A DNA stretch of 64,000 bases from Halomarinibacterium sp034670265 (GCA_034670265.1 JAXMNU010000005.1:1-64000), one strand, 5' to 3'; positions 45,793 through 55,384 are shown, counted from the stretch's first letter. A program made the numbers and translations. Notes: generated from the sequence alone by a model not told the origin.

Positions 45793-48700
45793 TTATGCTT
45801 CGTTTGTGTTTCTCACCTTGGTATGATAGAATACATTTGGTTTTGTACCTACCGCTTCCAATAAATGATACATTCTCTTGTCTTCTTTTAATTTGAAGAC
45901 TTCACTATCGTGATTATTTATATCACCAAACTGAATGGCTCCCGTTTCACAGGCAGCCGAACAAGCTGTTTTAAATTCTGAATTTTTTACGGCTCTTCCA
46001 TCACGCTTCGCATCTAAAATAGCCTTTTGTGTCATTTGAATACACATAGAGCATTTTTCCATCACCCCTCTTGAGCGAACAACCACATCTGGGTTCAACA
46101 CCATACGACCTAAGTCATTATTCATGTTGTAATCAAACTCATCATTCTCTGAATATAAGAACCAGTTAAAGCGACGCACTTTGTAAGGACAGTTGTTGGC
46201 ACAATAACGAGTACCTACACAACGGTTGTACGCCATTTGATTTTGTCCTTGACGCCCGTGAGACGTTGCCGCTACTGGACAAACTGTTTCACAAGGAGCG
46301 TGATTACAATGTTGACACATTACTGGCTGGAATGCCACCTGCGGATTATCTGCAGGGTTTTCCATTTCTCTAAATTCTGAAAGAGAACTTCCTAAACCTG
46401 AAATATTATCCTTCTTCGCGGCATCGTCAGAGAAAGATTCTTCACTTGAATAATATCTATCAATTCGTAACCAGTGCATATCGCGGCTCTTACGCATTTC
46501 AGCTTTTCCAACAACAGGAACGTTGTTCTCAGCATGACACGCTACAACACAAGCTCCACAACCCGTACATGCATTTAAATCTATCGAAAGATTAAAATGA
46601 TGCCCAATGGAAGAATCAAATTCATCCCAAAGGTCTGCGTCTGGTGAAGAAACTGGAATTTCCTGATGATCTTTGGAAACCATCGGTACTGCATTCCAAG
46701 TGTCTTTATCTTTTGTATTAAATATTTCTAAAGTAGTTTCACGAATGATATCTCTACCCATCATGGTGTTGTGTAATTGCACACAAGCAAATTCGTGAAC
46801 ACCACTAGTTTTTTCTAAAGTTACATTTTGAACTGAAGAGAAATTGTTATACAAGGCATAGGCATTTACTCCTGTTTGCATTTCTTGTTGCACAGCTGCT
46901 TTACGGCCATATCCTAATGCCAATCCAACAGAACCTTTTGCCTGTCCCGGCTGAATTAAAGCAGGAACTCTTTCAACAACAACATCCCCCATTTTAATGT
47001 TAACGTAATTTCCATTCATTGCTCCATCTGCCACGTGAGGGTTTTCAAGCCCCATTTCAGCAGCATCTGCAGCAGATACAGTTACGTAATTATCCCAAGA
47101 GGCTCTAGAAATTGGATCTGGCAATTCTTGTAACCAAGGGTTATTTGCTTGCTGTCCATCTCCTAAACCAGTTTTAGTATAAAGCGTTAACTCCATTCCT
47201 CCTTGAATTGGAGCAAGTAAAGCTCCGTTAGAAGTTGAAGCTTCAATAGTTCCAGTAGTTGCTTCATCAGTTTCAACAACAACATCATTCTCATATACTC
47301 CGTCGTGAAGCGCTTGACTCCAAGATCCTCCTGCTAATATTGATGATTCCCAAGATTCTTTCAGGTAATCATAGTATTTCTTATCACTTCCCGTCCACTT
47401 CAACAAACAATCTTGAAATTGCATGGTATTAAATAAAGGACGAATGGTAGGTTGCATCAATCCAAAAGAACCTTTTTTAACTTGTACATCTCCCCATGAT
47501 TCAAGGTAGTGCGGCGTTGCCGCTACCATTTGGGCCAAAGAAGCTGTTTCGTCTTCTTTCATAGCGAAAGCAAGACTCATTTCAAGGTTTTTATAGGCTT
47601 CAGCAAAAACTGTATTTGGGAAAGAATACACTGGGTTTACACCTACAGTAATTAATCCTTTTACGCTTCCTGAAATAACACCGTTCATCACGTTGGCTAC
47701 TTCCGAAGCACTTCCCATAGAAGTTAATCTTGGTTTTGCAGTATCTATTACAATACTTCCAACTGCCTTGTTGTATGAAAGTGCAGTTTTTTGAGCTGCA
47801 ACATTAGGCAATCCAGTAATTACCACACCGTTACTTCCAGCTTTTTGTAATTGAGCTTTAGCATTATTAACAGCTTCGGCAACTTTTTCTGGTAATCCTG
47901 ACGTACTTCCATTTCCAGTTAAGGCAAGTAATACTTGCATTTGTTGAGATGGAGTTACAGGAACTCGCTTATCTGCGTTAGCCCCCGAAAGTGACATGTT
48001 TGCTTCAAACTGAATGTGACGAGACATTTTTCCATTTTTTGGAATACGTCCTTTGGCATAACTTGCTTCATAACCTCCACCTTGCCAGTCACCAATAAAA
48101 TCTGCACCCACCGATACAATTACTTCAGCTTTACTGAAATCATAATCTGGCAATGCTCTCATTCCAAATTCAGCTTGGAATGCATCTAATGCTTCACTTG
48201 ATGATACGGTATCGTAGACCACATGACGAACATTAGGGTATAATGTTTTAAATTCTGAAATTAATTTTGAAGTGGAAGGACTGGCAAAAGTTTGTGTCAA
48301 CAAGACTACATCTTTTCCAGCCATAGCACTAAGCTTATTTGAAACTGCACTATGTAATTCGTCCCAAGAAACATCATTACCATCTACTTTTGGTCCTTGC
48401 AAACGGTACTTGTCATACATCGATAAAACTGAAGCATGCACTCTTGCATTAACGCTTCCGCCATTCTTGGCTAAATCGTTTCGTTCAATTTTAATAGGTC
48501 TTCCTTCACGAGTTTTTACTAACACATTAGCAAAATCAAAACCATCTGCCATACTTGTGGCATAATAATTAGCAACTCCTGGGACTATCTCGTCTGGAGC
48601 TACTACGTAAGGAATAGATTTAATTACGGGTCCTTCGCAAGCCGCTAATGAAGCTGCAGCTGTTGTAAAACCTACGTATTTTAAGAAATCACGACGTGTG

Positions 48701-48849
48701 GTTGAAGAAGCTTCAAGTGTTTCCTTATTTCCTAGAAATTCATCCGTAGGAATAGGCTCAACAAATTCATTTTGCTTTAATGTTTCAACAATAGAACTGT
48801 TTTCATTTAGTTCCTCAACACTTTTCCAATATTTCTTATTTGATGCCAT
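45793..48849 (-). CDS. actB: ACIII subunit ActB, Tat-type molybdopterin-like/Fe-S protein
   Basis: The 1018-residue protein starts with about 50 extra residues. A twin-arginine signal follows (TTRRDFLKYVGF) and then AAASLAACEGP, so the variant Tat signal is internal. The middle resembles a molybdopterin oxidoreductase but I see no sign of bound cofactor. The C-terminal third has four Fe-S sites: CTGCGACVVACHAENN, CQHCNHAPCETVCPV, CANNCPY with CSMCIQMTQ, and CSAACETGAI. These relay electrons from quinol toward ActA. It lies between actA and actC. Confidence 0.95.
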   Translation of the reverse strand: MASNKKYWKSVEELNENSSIVETLKQNEFVEPIPTDEFLGNKETLEASSTTRRDFLKYVGFTTAAASLAACEGPVIKSIPYVVAPDEIVPGVANYYATSMADGFDFANVLVKTREGRPIKIERNDLAKNGGSVNARVHASVLSMYDKYRLQGPKVDGNDVSWDELHSAVSNKLSAMAGKDVVLLTQTFASPSTSKLISEFKTLYPNVRHVVYDTVSSSEALDAFQAEFGMRALPDYDFSKAEVIVSVGADFIGDWQGGGYEASYAKGRIPKNGKMSRHIQFEANMSLSGANADKRVPVTPSQQMQVLLALTGNGSTSGLPEKVAEAVNNAKAQLQKAGSNGVVITGLPNVAAQKTALSYNKAVGSIVIDTAKPRLTSMGSASEVANVMNGVISGSVKGLITVGVNPVYSFPNTVFAEAYKNLEMSLAFAMKEDETASLAQMVAATPHYLESWGDVQVKKGSFGLMQPTIRPLFNTMQFQDCLLKWTGSDKKYYDYLKESWESSILAGGSWSQALHDGVYENDVVVETDEATTGTIEASTSNGALLAPIQGGMELTLYTKTGLGDGQQANNPWLQELPDPISRASWDNYVTVSAADAAEMGLENPHVADGAMNGNYVNIKMGDVVVERVPALIQPGQAKGSVGLALGYGRKAAVQQEMQTGVNAYALYNNFSSVQNVTLEKTSGVHEFACVQLHNTMMGRDIIRETTLEIFNTKDKDTWNAVPMVSKDHQEIPVSSPDADLWDEFDSSIGHHFNLSIDLNACTGCGACVVACHAENNVPVVGKAEMRKSRDMHWLRIDRYYSSEESFSDDAAKKDNISGLGSSLSEFREMENPADNPQVAFQPVMCQHCNHAPCETVCPVAATSHGRQGQNQMAYNRCVGTRYCANNCPYKVRRFNWFLYSENDEFDYNMNNDLGRMVLNPDVVVRSRGVMEKCSMCIQMTQKAILDAKRDGRAVKNSEFKTACSAACETGAIQFGDINNHDSEVFKLKEDKRMYHLLEAVGTKPNVFYHTKVRNTNEA

Positions 48850-48882
48850 ATTGCTATTTGAAAATAGTATTCAATTCTTTAA

Positions 48883-50211
48883 TTAATAGTGACACTTACC
48901 ACATTCCAGTCCGCCCATTTGAGCCGCTGTCAATTTATCTACGCCATATTTTTTAGAAAGTTCTTCGTGAATTTTCTCATAGTAAGCGTTGTCTTTTACA
49001 TCTATATTTGTTTCTCTGTGACAGTTAATACACCAACCCATAGTAAGGGGTGAAAACTGTTCCATAATTTCCATTTCCTCTACAGGACCGTGACATTTTT
49101 GACATTCAACTCCAGCAACAGTTACGTGTTGCGAATGGTTAAAATAAGCAAAGTCTGGTAAATTATGAATACGCACCCATTTTACTGGCTGTGTGTCTCC
49201 AGTATACGATTGAGAGTCTACATCCCATCCAACTGCAGTGTATAATTTCTTTATTTCTGCATTATAATCTACACCATATTCTTTTTCTCCTTCAGCTTGT
49301 GTTACTTCTGCCACTTCACTAATGGTTTTATGACAATTCATACACACATTCAATGAAGGGATTCCCGAATGCTTACTCTTTCTAGCAGAGCTATGACAAT
49401 AGTTACAATCTATTTGGTTATCACCTGCGTGAATTCTATGAGAGTAATGTATAGGCTGTACAGGAGCATATCCTTGATCAACGCCTACTTGCATCATCCA
49501 TCCGTAGGCAAAATATCCAGCAGAAAGTAACAAGAAAATAGAAAGGACCAACATTAAGAATTGGTTTTGAACAACTAATTTCCAAACTGGAGTGCGTTCT
49601 TCTTTTTGGTCATATTCAACCCCATTAGCTTCGGCAATACGGCGTAGTGTTTTGTTTACTAACACCAACATGACTACCAATAGTAAAAATACTAAGGCTA
49701 ATACAGCTAAAATAATATCGTTGGACATTCCTGAAGAATCTCCCCCTCCAGTAGTTCCTGCATCTGCGATAACAGGTGGTGCTTTCTTCTCTTTATAGGT
49801 ATAGGCAATAATATCATCGATATCTGCATCGCTCAACTGAGGAAAAGCAGTCATCACGGACCCATTATATTCTTCAAAAATCTTAACAGCTTGTGCATCC
49901 CCAGCCTTTACCATCTCTTGGCTATTCTTAATCCAGCTGTACAACCATTCTTTATCATACTTATCTCCAACTCCATACAATGCAGGACCTGTCATTTTCT
50001 TATACAGGTTATGACAAGCCGCACAATTAGCTTTAAACAAGGTTTCTCCTTTAGCAGTATCTACTGCTTGTGTAGGCAAAACGGTTGTGGTTGCAAATGA
50101 AATTTGAGTAATTGAAAAAGCTAGCAAACATGCTAACCATAGAAGTGACAATTTAGAGGGTAGATTTCGGTAAGGTACCTTTTCCATACGATCGGTTATA
50201 TTATTGTCCAT
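48883..50211 (-). CDS. actA: ACIII subunit ActA, six-haem form (monohaem domain plus five haems)
   Basis: The protein is 442 residues from the ATG at 50211. A signal-like helix (about 21-40) precedes a monohaem domain with CAACHNLYKKMTGPAL (Cys63, Cys66, His67). Two membrane helices follow, then five CXXCH sites: CNYCH, CMNCH, CQKCH, CINCH and a final CGKCH three bases from the stop codon. Total six haem motifs. It heads the long actABCDEF-ctaCD operon. A TACTTTTG box lies about 69 bases upstream. The longer TTG start at 50226 adds five residues and is less likely. Confidence 0.93.
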   Translation of the reverse strand: MDNNITDRMEKVPYRNLPSKLSLLWLACLLAFSITQISFATTTVLPTQAVDTAKGETLFKANCAACHNLYKKMTGPALYGVGDKYDKEWLYSWIKNSQEMVKAGDAQAVKIFEEYNGSVMTAFPQLSDADIDDIIAYTYKEKKAPPVIADAGTTGGGDSSGMSNDIILAVLALVFLLLVVMLVLVNKTLRRIAEANGVEYDQKEERTPVWKLVVQNQFLMLVLSIFLLLSAGYFAYGWMMQVGVDQGYAPVQPIHYSHRIHAGDNQIDCNYCHSSARKSKHSGIPSLNVCMNCHKTISEVAEVTQAEGEKEYGVDYNAEIKKLYTAVGWDVDSQSYTGDTQPVKWVRIHNLPDFAYFNHSQHVTVAGVECQKCHGPVEEMEIMEQFSPLTMGWCINCHRETNIDVKDNAYYEKIHEELSKKYGVDKLTAAQMGGLECGKCHY

Positions 50212-50279
50212 AAGTTTGGCACACAATTGGTTATCTAGTTTACAGTTAAATTTACCTTTTGATGCCTAAAATAACTGTG

Positions 50280-50287
50280 CAAAAGTA
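50280..50287 (-). promoter_or_regulatory. -7 box of the respiratory operon
   Basis: TACTTTTG on the minus strand is a full TAnnTTTG match. The predicted leader to the actA ATG is about 60 bases, longer than at most promoters here, which leaves room for leader control. The -33 side is weak. The gap 50212-50415 holds this and the divergent SPOR promoter and nothing else I can name. Confidence 0.5.
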
Positions 50288-50386
50288 CATCATAAAAGTC
50301 GATTTTAGAAATTGTAATAAAGTGTTAATAACTAATTTATACTAATTCTAAATAATATTTTTAAACCTTTAAAAGTTATTAAGGTT

Positions 50387-50394
50387 TACATTTG
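50387..50394 (+). promoter_or_regulatory. -7 box of the SPOR-domain gene
   Basis: TACATTTG fully matches TAnnTTTG and ends 22 bases before the ATG at 50416. It overlaps an in-frame TTG at 50392, which argues against that longer start. Confidence 0.5.
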
Positions 50395-50415
50395 CATTGT
50401 CAAGAAAAAAACACG

Positions 50416-50811
50416 ATGATTAAAAATTGTTTTAAGCCGCTGATATTATGCCTATTGGCGCTTGTTATATCTGAAAAAAGCTTTTCACAAGGAACGGTAA
50501 CTGTCCATCAAGATAAAAGAATCCCGGTCCTATTAGATTTAAAAAAGTCTTTAGAAAAAGATAATAAATTGGCCGATGGCTATACCATACAATTGTATTA
50601 TGGCAATTTGAGTAAAGCTAATTCCACTTTAGGAAGTTACCGAAATAAATACGGAAAATGGCCTGCTTCTATTGAATATGAAACGCCCAATTATAAAGTT
50701 TGGGTAGGTAATTTTGCTAGCCGTATTGAAGCCGATAGAGTGCTTATAGAGGTGCAGCGTAACTTTCCTTCGGCCTTTATTTTGAAACCTGGAAAGAATA
50801 AAAAAGATTAA
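50416..50811 (+). CDS. Small secreted SPOR-domain protein
   Basis: The protein is 131 residues from the ATG at 50416. A signal peptide (ending KSFSQ) is followed by a linker and one SPOR domain: GYTIQLYYGNLSKANSTLGS, then YKVWVGNFASRIEADRVLIE and FPSAFILKPGK. SPOR domains bind denuded peptidoglycan strands at division sites or elsewhere, so this would be periplasmic. It stands alone, divergent from the respiratory operon and convergent with infB, with a shared terminator. Only one domain is present, so it may act as a simple binding module. Confidence 0.85.
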   Translation: MIKNCFKPLILCLLALVISEKSFSQGTVTVHQDKRIPVLLDLKKSLEKDNKLADGYTIQLYYGNLSKANSTLGSYRNKYGKWPASIEYETPNYKVWVGNFASRIEADRVLIEVQRNFPSAFILKPGKNKKD

Positions 50812-50813
50812 AT

Positions 50814-50842
50814 AAAAAAACCGCCTTCGAGGCGGTTTTTTT
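50814..50842. terminator. Bidirectional terminator between the SPOR gene and infB
   Basis: CCGCC and GGCGG pair around a TTCGA loop (50821-50835), flanked by seven A and seven T, so it reads as an intrinsic terminator on both strands. It lies 3 bases past the SPOR stop and 15 bases from the infB stop. Confidence 0.92.
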
Positions 50843-50856
50843 ATTTCTTTTCAAGA

Positions 50857-53556
50857 TTATTTAAGCTTCTTCTTTACAGCAACTTCTTGGAATCCTTCAA
50901 TAATGTCGCCTTCTTTAATGTCATTGTAATTTTTCACCTGAATACCACAATCATATCCTTTAGCTACTTCTTTAACATCATCCTTAAATCGTTTTAACGA
51001 TTCTAGCTCGCCAGTAAAGACTACTACTCCTTCACGAATTAAACGAATTCCAGAGTTTCTTAAAATCTTTCCGCTAGTAACCATACAACCTGCAATGGTT
51101 CCCACTTTAGAAATCTTGAATGTTTCTCTAATTTCAGCCGTTCCAGTAATCTCTTCGCGCATTTCTGGAGAAAGCATTCCTTCCATCGCGTCTTTGAGGT
51201 CGTTGATGGCATCGTAAATAATGGAGTAATTACGGATATCGATTTCTTCTTTGTCGGCAAGTTGACGTGCATTACCCATAGGCCTCACATTAAAGCCAAT
51301 TATAATCGCATCGGATGCTGAAGCTAGCAATACATCACTTTCTGTAATCGCTCCAACGCCTTTATGAATAATATTTACTTGAATCTCTTCTGTAGAAAGT
51401 TTTAAGAATGAGTCTGTTAATGCTTCCACAGAACCATCCACATCACCTTTTAGAATAATATTCAATTCTTTGAAATCTCCAAGAGCAATACGACGTCCTA
51501 TTTCATCTAATGTGATATGACGCTGTGTTCTTACAGATTGTTCTCTTTGTAACTGTGTACGTTTTACAGCAATCGCTTTTGCTTCGCGCTCATCTTCAAA
51601 TTCATTAAACTTATCCCCTGCTTGAGGCGCACCGTCTAATCCCAATATTGAAATAGGTGTTGATGGACCAGCTTCTTTAATTGAGTTACCGCGCTCATCG
51701 TGCATGGCTTTTACTTTTCCGCTATTTTGACCTGCCAATACATAGTCTCCTACTTTTAAGGTTCCACCTTGAACTAAAATGGTTGAAACATATCCACGTC
51801 CTTTGTCTAAAAAGGCTTCAACAACAGTCCCGTAAGCCAAGCGATCTGGGTTGGCAGTTAATTCTAATAATTCTGCCTCAAGCAATACTTTTTCAAGAAG
51901 CTCTTTTACTCCATCACCAGTTTTTGCAGAAATATCTTGTGACTGTATTTTACCACCCCAATCCTCTACTAAGAGATTCATGTTAGCTAATCCTTCTTTT
52001 ATTTTATCTGGATTGGCAGTTGGTTTATCTATTTTATTAATAGCAAAAACAATAGGAACTCCAGCTGCTTGAGCGTGACTAATTGCCTCCTTTGTTTGAG
52101 GCATAATATCATCATCCGCAGCAACCACAATAATGGCAAGGTCGGTTACCTGAGCTCCACGGGCACGCATTGCGGTAAACGCTTCGTGACCTGGAGTATC
52201 AAGGAATGTTATTTTTTGGCCGTTCTCTAATTGTACAGCATACGCTCCAATGTGCTGTGTAATTCCACCAGATTCACCTGCAATTACATTTTCTTTACGA
52301 ATATAATCCAGCAATGATGTTTTACCGTGATCTACGTGACCCATTACTGTTACAATAGGAGCACGAGGTTCTAAATCTTCTGGAGCATCTTCAACTTCTT
52401 GAATAGACTCTTCTATGTCTGCGGTAATAAATTCTACTTCGAAACCAAATTCTTCTGCTACAATCGAAAGTGTTTCAGCATCCAAACGTTGGTTCATCGT
52501 TACCATCATTCCCAATGACATACAAGCCGAAATAATTTGCGTAACAGGTACATTCATCATCGTAGCCACTTCACTTACGGTAACAAACTCGGTTACTTTA
52601 AGGAGTTTACTGTCGGCTTCTTGTTGCGCTAGTTCGTCTTCAGACTTTTGACGGTGGCTATCTCTTTTTTCTCTACGGTATTTTGCACCTTTTCCTTTTG
52701 AAGATTTTCCTTGAAGTTTTTCAAGTGTTTCTCTCACTTGCTTTTGCACTTCTTCTTCGCTAGGCTCTTCTTTAACAATATTACTTCTTCCTTTTGATCT
52801 ATTGTCTTTGGATCTATTGTTATTGTTGTTAGGGGATTCTTTACTTATTCTTCTTCTACGTCCCTTTTTCTCTTTATTCCCAGAGGTTTTCTTTTTGTCG
52901 TCTGTCTTTTTCTCTGGTTTCTTAAACTTGGTTAAGTCAATTTTTTCACCTGTGAAGTTAGGGCCATCAAGTTTTTTATATTGTGTCTTAACAGTTTCAG
53001 ATTCTTGAGATTCTTCCTCCTTTACAGGAGTTTCTTTCTTGACAACTTTCTCTTCAATTTTTTTAACTGGCTCCTCTTCCTCTTTCTTTTCTTGAGGTTT
53101 TACCTCAACCTTCTTTTCAACCTTAACAGGTTTTTCTTCAACTTTTTCTACTGGCTTTTCTTCAGCTTTTTCTACTGGCTTTTCCTCCTCTTTTTTTGCC
53201 TTTGTTGGATTTAATTCAATTTTTCCAACTTGCTTAGGACCGTTGAGCTTTGCTTCGGCTTTAATAACCTTTGGCTCAACTTTAACTTGCTTTTCTTCAA
53301 TTTCACGTTCACGCTCAAGACGAAGTTCTTCTTTTTCTTTACGCTTTTCCTCGCCAACTTCTTTGGCTTCAACCTTTTTGCTTTTGTCGGTTTGAAACTC
53401 ATTAAAAAGCACATCGTATTCTTCGTTAGAAATTTTGGTTGTGGGTCTTGCTTCTACTTCAAACCCTTTTGATCCCAAAAATTCTACGGCACGATCTAGC
53501 GAGATGTTGAATTCGCGGAGTACTTTGTTGAGTCGTATCGTTTTTGTTTCAGCCAT
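50857..53556 (-). CDS. infB: Translation initiation factor IF-2
   Basis: The 899-residue protein has an IF2_N domain at the start, then a long Lys/Glu-rich linker (about 60-320) with repeated EEKPVEK units and basic GRRRR-type patches. The core G domain (about 400-570) has GHVDHGKTSLLDYIRKE, DTPGHEAFTAMRARG and NKIDKP. Domains II to IV reach the end at EGDIIEGFQEVAVKKKL. It places initiator tRNA on the 30S subunit with GTP. It is the last gene of rimP-nusA-infB and ends at a bidirectional terminator. Confidence 0.97.
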   Translation of the reverse strand: MAETKTIRLNKVLREFNISLDRAVEFLGSKGFEVEARPTTKISNEEYDVLFNEFQTDKSKKVEAKEVGEEKRKEKEELRLEREREIEEKQVKVEPKVIKAEAKLNGPKQVGKIELNPTKAKKEEEKPVEKAEEKPVEKVEEKPVKVEKKVEVKPQEKKEEEEPVKKIEEKVVKKETPVKEEESQESETVKTQYKKLDGPNFTGEKIDLTKFKKPEKKTDDKKKTSGNKEKKGRRRRISKESPNNNNNRSKDNRSKGRSNIVKEEPSEEEVQKQVRETLEKLQGKSSKGKGAKYRREKRDSHRQKSEDELAQQEADSKLLKVTEFVTVSEVATMMNVPVTQIISACMSLGMMVTMNQRLDAETLSIVAEEFGFEVEFITADIEESIQEVEDAPEDLEPRAPIVTVMGHVDHGKTSLLDYIRKENVIAGESGGITQHIGAYAVQLENGQKITFLDTPGHEAFTAMRARGAQVTDLAIIVVAADDDIMPQTKEAISHAQAAGVPIVFAINKIDKPTANPDKIKEGLANMNLLVEDWGGKIQSQDISAKTGDGVKELLEKVLLEAELLELTANPDRLAYGTVVEAFLDKGRGYVSTILVQGGTLKVGDYVLAGQNSGKVKAMHDERGNSIKEAGPSTPISILGLDGAPQAGDKFNEFEDEREAKAIAVKRTQLQREQSVRTQRHITLDEIGRRIALGDFKELNIILKGDVDGSVEALTDSFLKLSTEEIQVNIIHKGVGAITESDVLLASASDAIIIGFNVRPMGNARQLADKEEIDIRNYSIIYDAINDLKDAMEGMLSPEMREEITGTAEIRETFKISKVGTIAGCMVTSGKILRNSGIRLIREGVVVFTGELESLKRFKDDVKEVAKGYDCGIQVKNYNDIKEGDIIEGFQEVAVKKKLK

Positions 53557-53612
53557 AAAATGCTTGCCTGTTTTTTTCTTTAATTGATTTGTAAAAGTAG
53601 TTAATCTTTCTA

Positions 53613-54845
53613 CTACTCTTCAAATTCTTCTTTTAATATATTGATAACTTCCTGAATGGTTTCCTCTTCAAGATCGGTACTATTTACTAAAAATGCTAAA
53701 TCTTTTTCAAGAACACTTTTAGCAGTATCTAGTCCAATTTTCTTGAATTCGTTTATGATCCATCCTTCAATTTCGTCTGAGAATTCTGTTAATTCCACAT
53801 CTTCTTCAGCACCTTCTCTTAACACATCAATTTCATAACCAGTAAGTTGACCTGCTAAACGGATGTTATGCCCACCACGTCCAATTGCTTTTGAAACTTC
53901 TTCTGGTTTTAATATTACTTCTGCCCTTTTAGTTTCTTCATTTATATTTATCGAGGTAACTTTTGCTGGACTTAAAGCTCTTGTAATAAATAGGTTTGTG
54001 TTATTGGTATAATTAATAACATCGATATTTTCATTTCCTAATTCCCTTACAATTCCGTGGATTCTAGAACCTTTCATCCCCACACAAGCTCCCACAGGAT
54101 CAATTCTATCATCATATGTATCTACTGCTACTTTTGCCTTTTCGCCAGGAATTCTCACTACTTTTTTAATAGTAATTAATCCATCGAATACTTCTGGAAT
54201 TTCTTGTTCGAATAGTTTTTCTAAAAACAATGGGTTAGCACGTGACATAATTATTGCCGGCTTGTTTCCTTTAAGCTCTACACTTTCTATGATACCGCGA
54301 ACGTTGTCTCCTTTTCTAAAAAAGTCTGAAGGAATTTGTTTTTCTTTTGGGAGGATAATTTCATTTCCTTCATCATCCAATAAAATGACGGCACGGTGAC
54401 GAATATGATGTACCTCTGCGGTATAAATTTCACCTTCCATGTCTTTAAACTGCTTATAGACAATGGTATTGTCGTGCTCATGAATTTTTGAAATTAGGTT
54501 TTGACGTAGCGCTAAAATAGAACGTCTCCCTAAATCCATTAGCTTAACTTCTTCCGAAACATCTTCACCCACCTCAAAGTCATCTTCAATTTTACGTGCT
54601 TCGCTTAGTGATATTTCTTCATTAGGATCTTCCACTTCACCATCGGCAACTACCACCCTGTTTCTCCAAATTTCTAAATCTCCTTTATCTGGATTTACAA
54701 TAATATCGAAGTTGTCATCACTTCCATATTTTTTCTTTAACGCGTTTCTAAAAACGTCTTCAAGTATCGCCATAAGCGTTACTCTGTCTATTTGTTTGTC
54801 GTCTTTAAATTCAGAGAACGATTCGATTAACGCTAAATTTTCCAT
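53613..54845 (-). CDS. nusA: Transcription termination/antitermination factor NusA
   Basis: The 410-residue protein has the NusA N-terminal RNA polymerase-binding domain (LIESFSEFKDDKQIDRVTLM), an S1 domain (IHEHDNTIVYKQFKDMEGEI onward) and two KH domains with VGACVGMKGSRIHGIVREL and KAIGRGGHNIRLAGQLTG. It lacks the C-terminal acidic repeats of E. coli NusA, as do most bacteria. It follows rimP by six bases and precedes infB by 56 bases. Confidence 0.97.
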   Translation of the reverse strand: MENLALIESFSEFKDDKQIDRVTLMAILEDVFRNALKKKYGSDDNFDIIVNPDKGDLEIWRNRVVVADGEVEDPNEEISLSEARKIEDDFEVGEDVSEEVKLMDLGRRSILALRQNLISKIHEHDNTIVYKQFKDMEGEIYTAEVHHIRHRAVILLDDEGNEIILPKEKQIPSDFFRKGDNVRGIIESVELKGNKPAIIMSRANPLFLEKLFEQEIPEVFDGLITIKKVVRIPGEKAKVAVDTYDDRIDPVGACVGMKGSRIHGIVRELGNENIDVINYTNNTNLFITRALSPAKVTSININEETKRAEVILKPEEVSKAIGRGGHNIRLAGQLTGYEIDVLREGAEEDVELTEFSDEIEGWIINEFKKIGLDTAKSVLEKDLAFLVNSTDLEEETIQEVINILKEEFEE

Positions 54846-54851
54846 ATGCTG

Positions 54852-55313
54852 TTACTTAAATTTAATCATCACTTTTGCTTCTACAATAGCTGAATAAGGT
54901 ATTTCTGTTTCCTTTTCAACAGTTACTTTTCCTTTCCCAGAAGGCTTTGGCTCTCTAGCTTTCCATTGAAGCTTAACAGACTCATTAGTTGCTTCAACAA
55001 GGGTGCCTTCTATGGTATTTTCTTGAGTTTTAACTTTTAAATCTCTTCCAATATTTTTTTTATACTGCCTTTTTTCTGTTAACGGCTCAGAAACTCCAGC
55101 CGATAATACTTCCAATGAAAAATCTTCCTCTTCGCGATCCAAGTTATGTTCTATCGCTCTACTTATGTCCATACAATTTTGCACGCTCACCGCCTCATCG
55201 CCATCAATAATTATTTGAATATGATTGGCGCCAGAAATAGATAACGAAATAAGAAACAACGATGGGTTTTCTTCAAGGGCTTTTTCAAGCAATTTTTCAA
55301 CTTTCTCCTTCAT
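54852..55313 (-). CDS. rimP: Ribosome maturation factor RimP
   Basis: The 153-residue protein has the RimP layout: an N-terminal alpha/beta domain with IIIDGDEAVSVQNCMDISRA and DFSLEVLSAGVSEPLTEKRQ followed by YKKNIGRDLKV, then an SH3-like C-terminal domain. It helps 30S subunit maturation. It is the first gene of rimP-nusA-infB. Its leader contains a terminator-like hairpin at 55326-55351. Confidence 0.93.
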   Translation of the reverse strand: MKEKVEKLLEKALEENPSLFLISLSISGANHIQIIIDGDEAVSVQNCMDISRAIEHNLDREEEDFSLEVLSAGVSEPLTEKRQYKKNIGRDLKVKTQENTIEGTLVEATNESVKLQWKAREPKPSGKGKVTVEKETEIPYSAIVEAKVMIKFK

Positions 55314-55325
55314 AAATTAGGCTAT

Positions 55326-55351
55326 AAAAAGAGGGGACTTCACGTCCCCTC
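55326..55351 (-). promoter_or_regulatory. Terminator-like hairpin in the rimP-nusA-infB leader (possible attenuator)
   Basis: On the minus strand GAGGGGAC (55351-55344) and GTCCCCTC (55338-55331) form a perfect GC-rich 8-bp stem around GTGAA, followed at once by five T (55330-55326). It lies between the promoter box at 55377-55384 and the rimP ATG at 55313, 12 bases from that ATG. As an intrinsic terminator it would stop transcription before the operon. NusA, encoded in the operon, affects such hairpins, so feedback is plausible but not shown. Confidence 0.65.
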
Positions 55352-55376
55352 ACCTATTATCTTGTTAATTTCGGTG

Positions 55377-55384
55377 CAAATATA
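55377..55384 (-). promoter_or_regulatory. -7 box of rimP-nusA-infB
   Basis: TATATTTG on the minus strand, a full TAnnTTTG match. Transcription would start near 55370 and run into the leader hairpin. The -33 side is weak. Confidence 0.55.

Noticed and set aside
52981..53472. Plus-strand Phe/Leu-rich frames opposite the IF-2 linker
   Set aside because: They are the complement of Lys/Glu codons; the membrane-like composition is an artefact.
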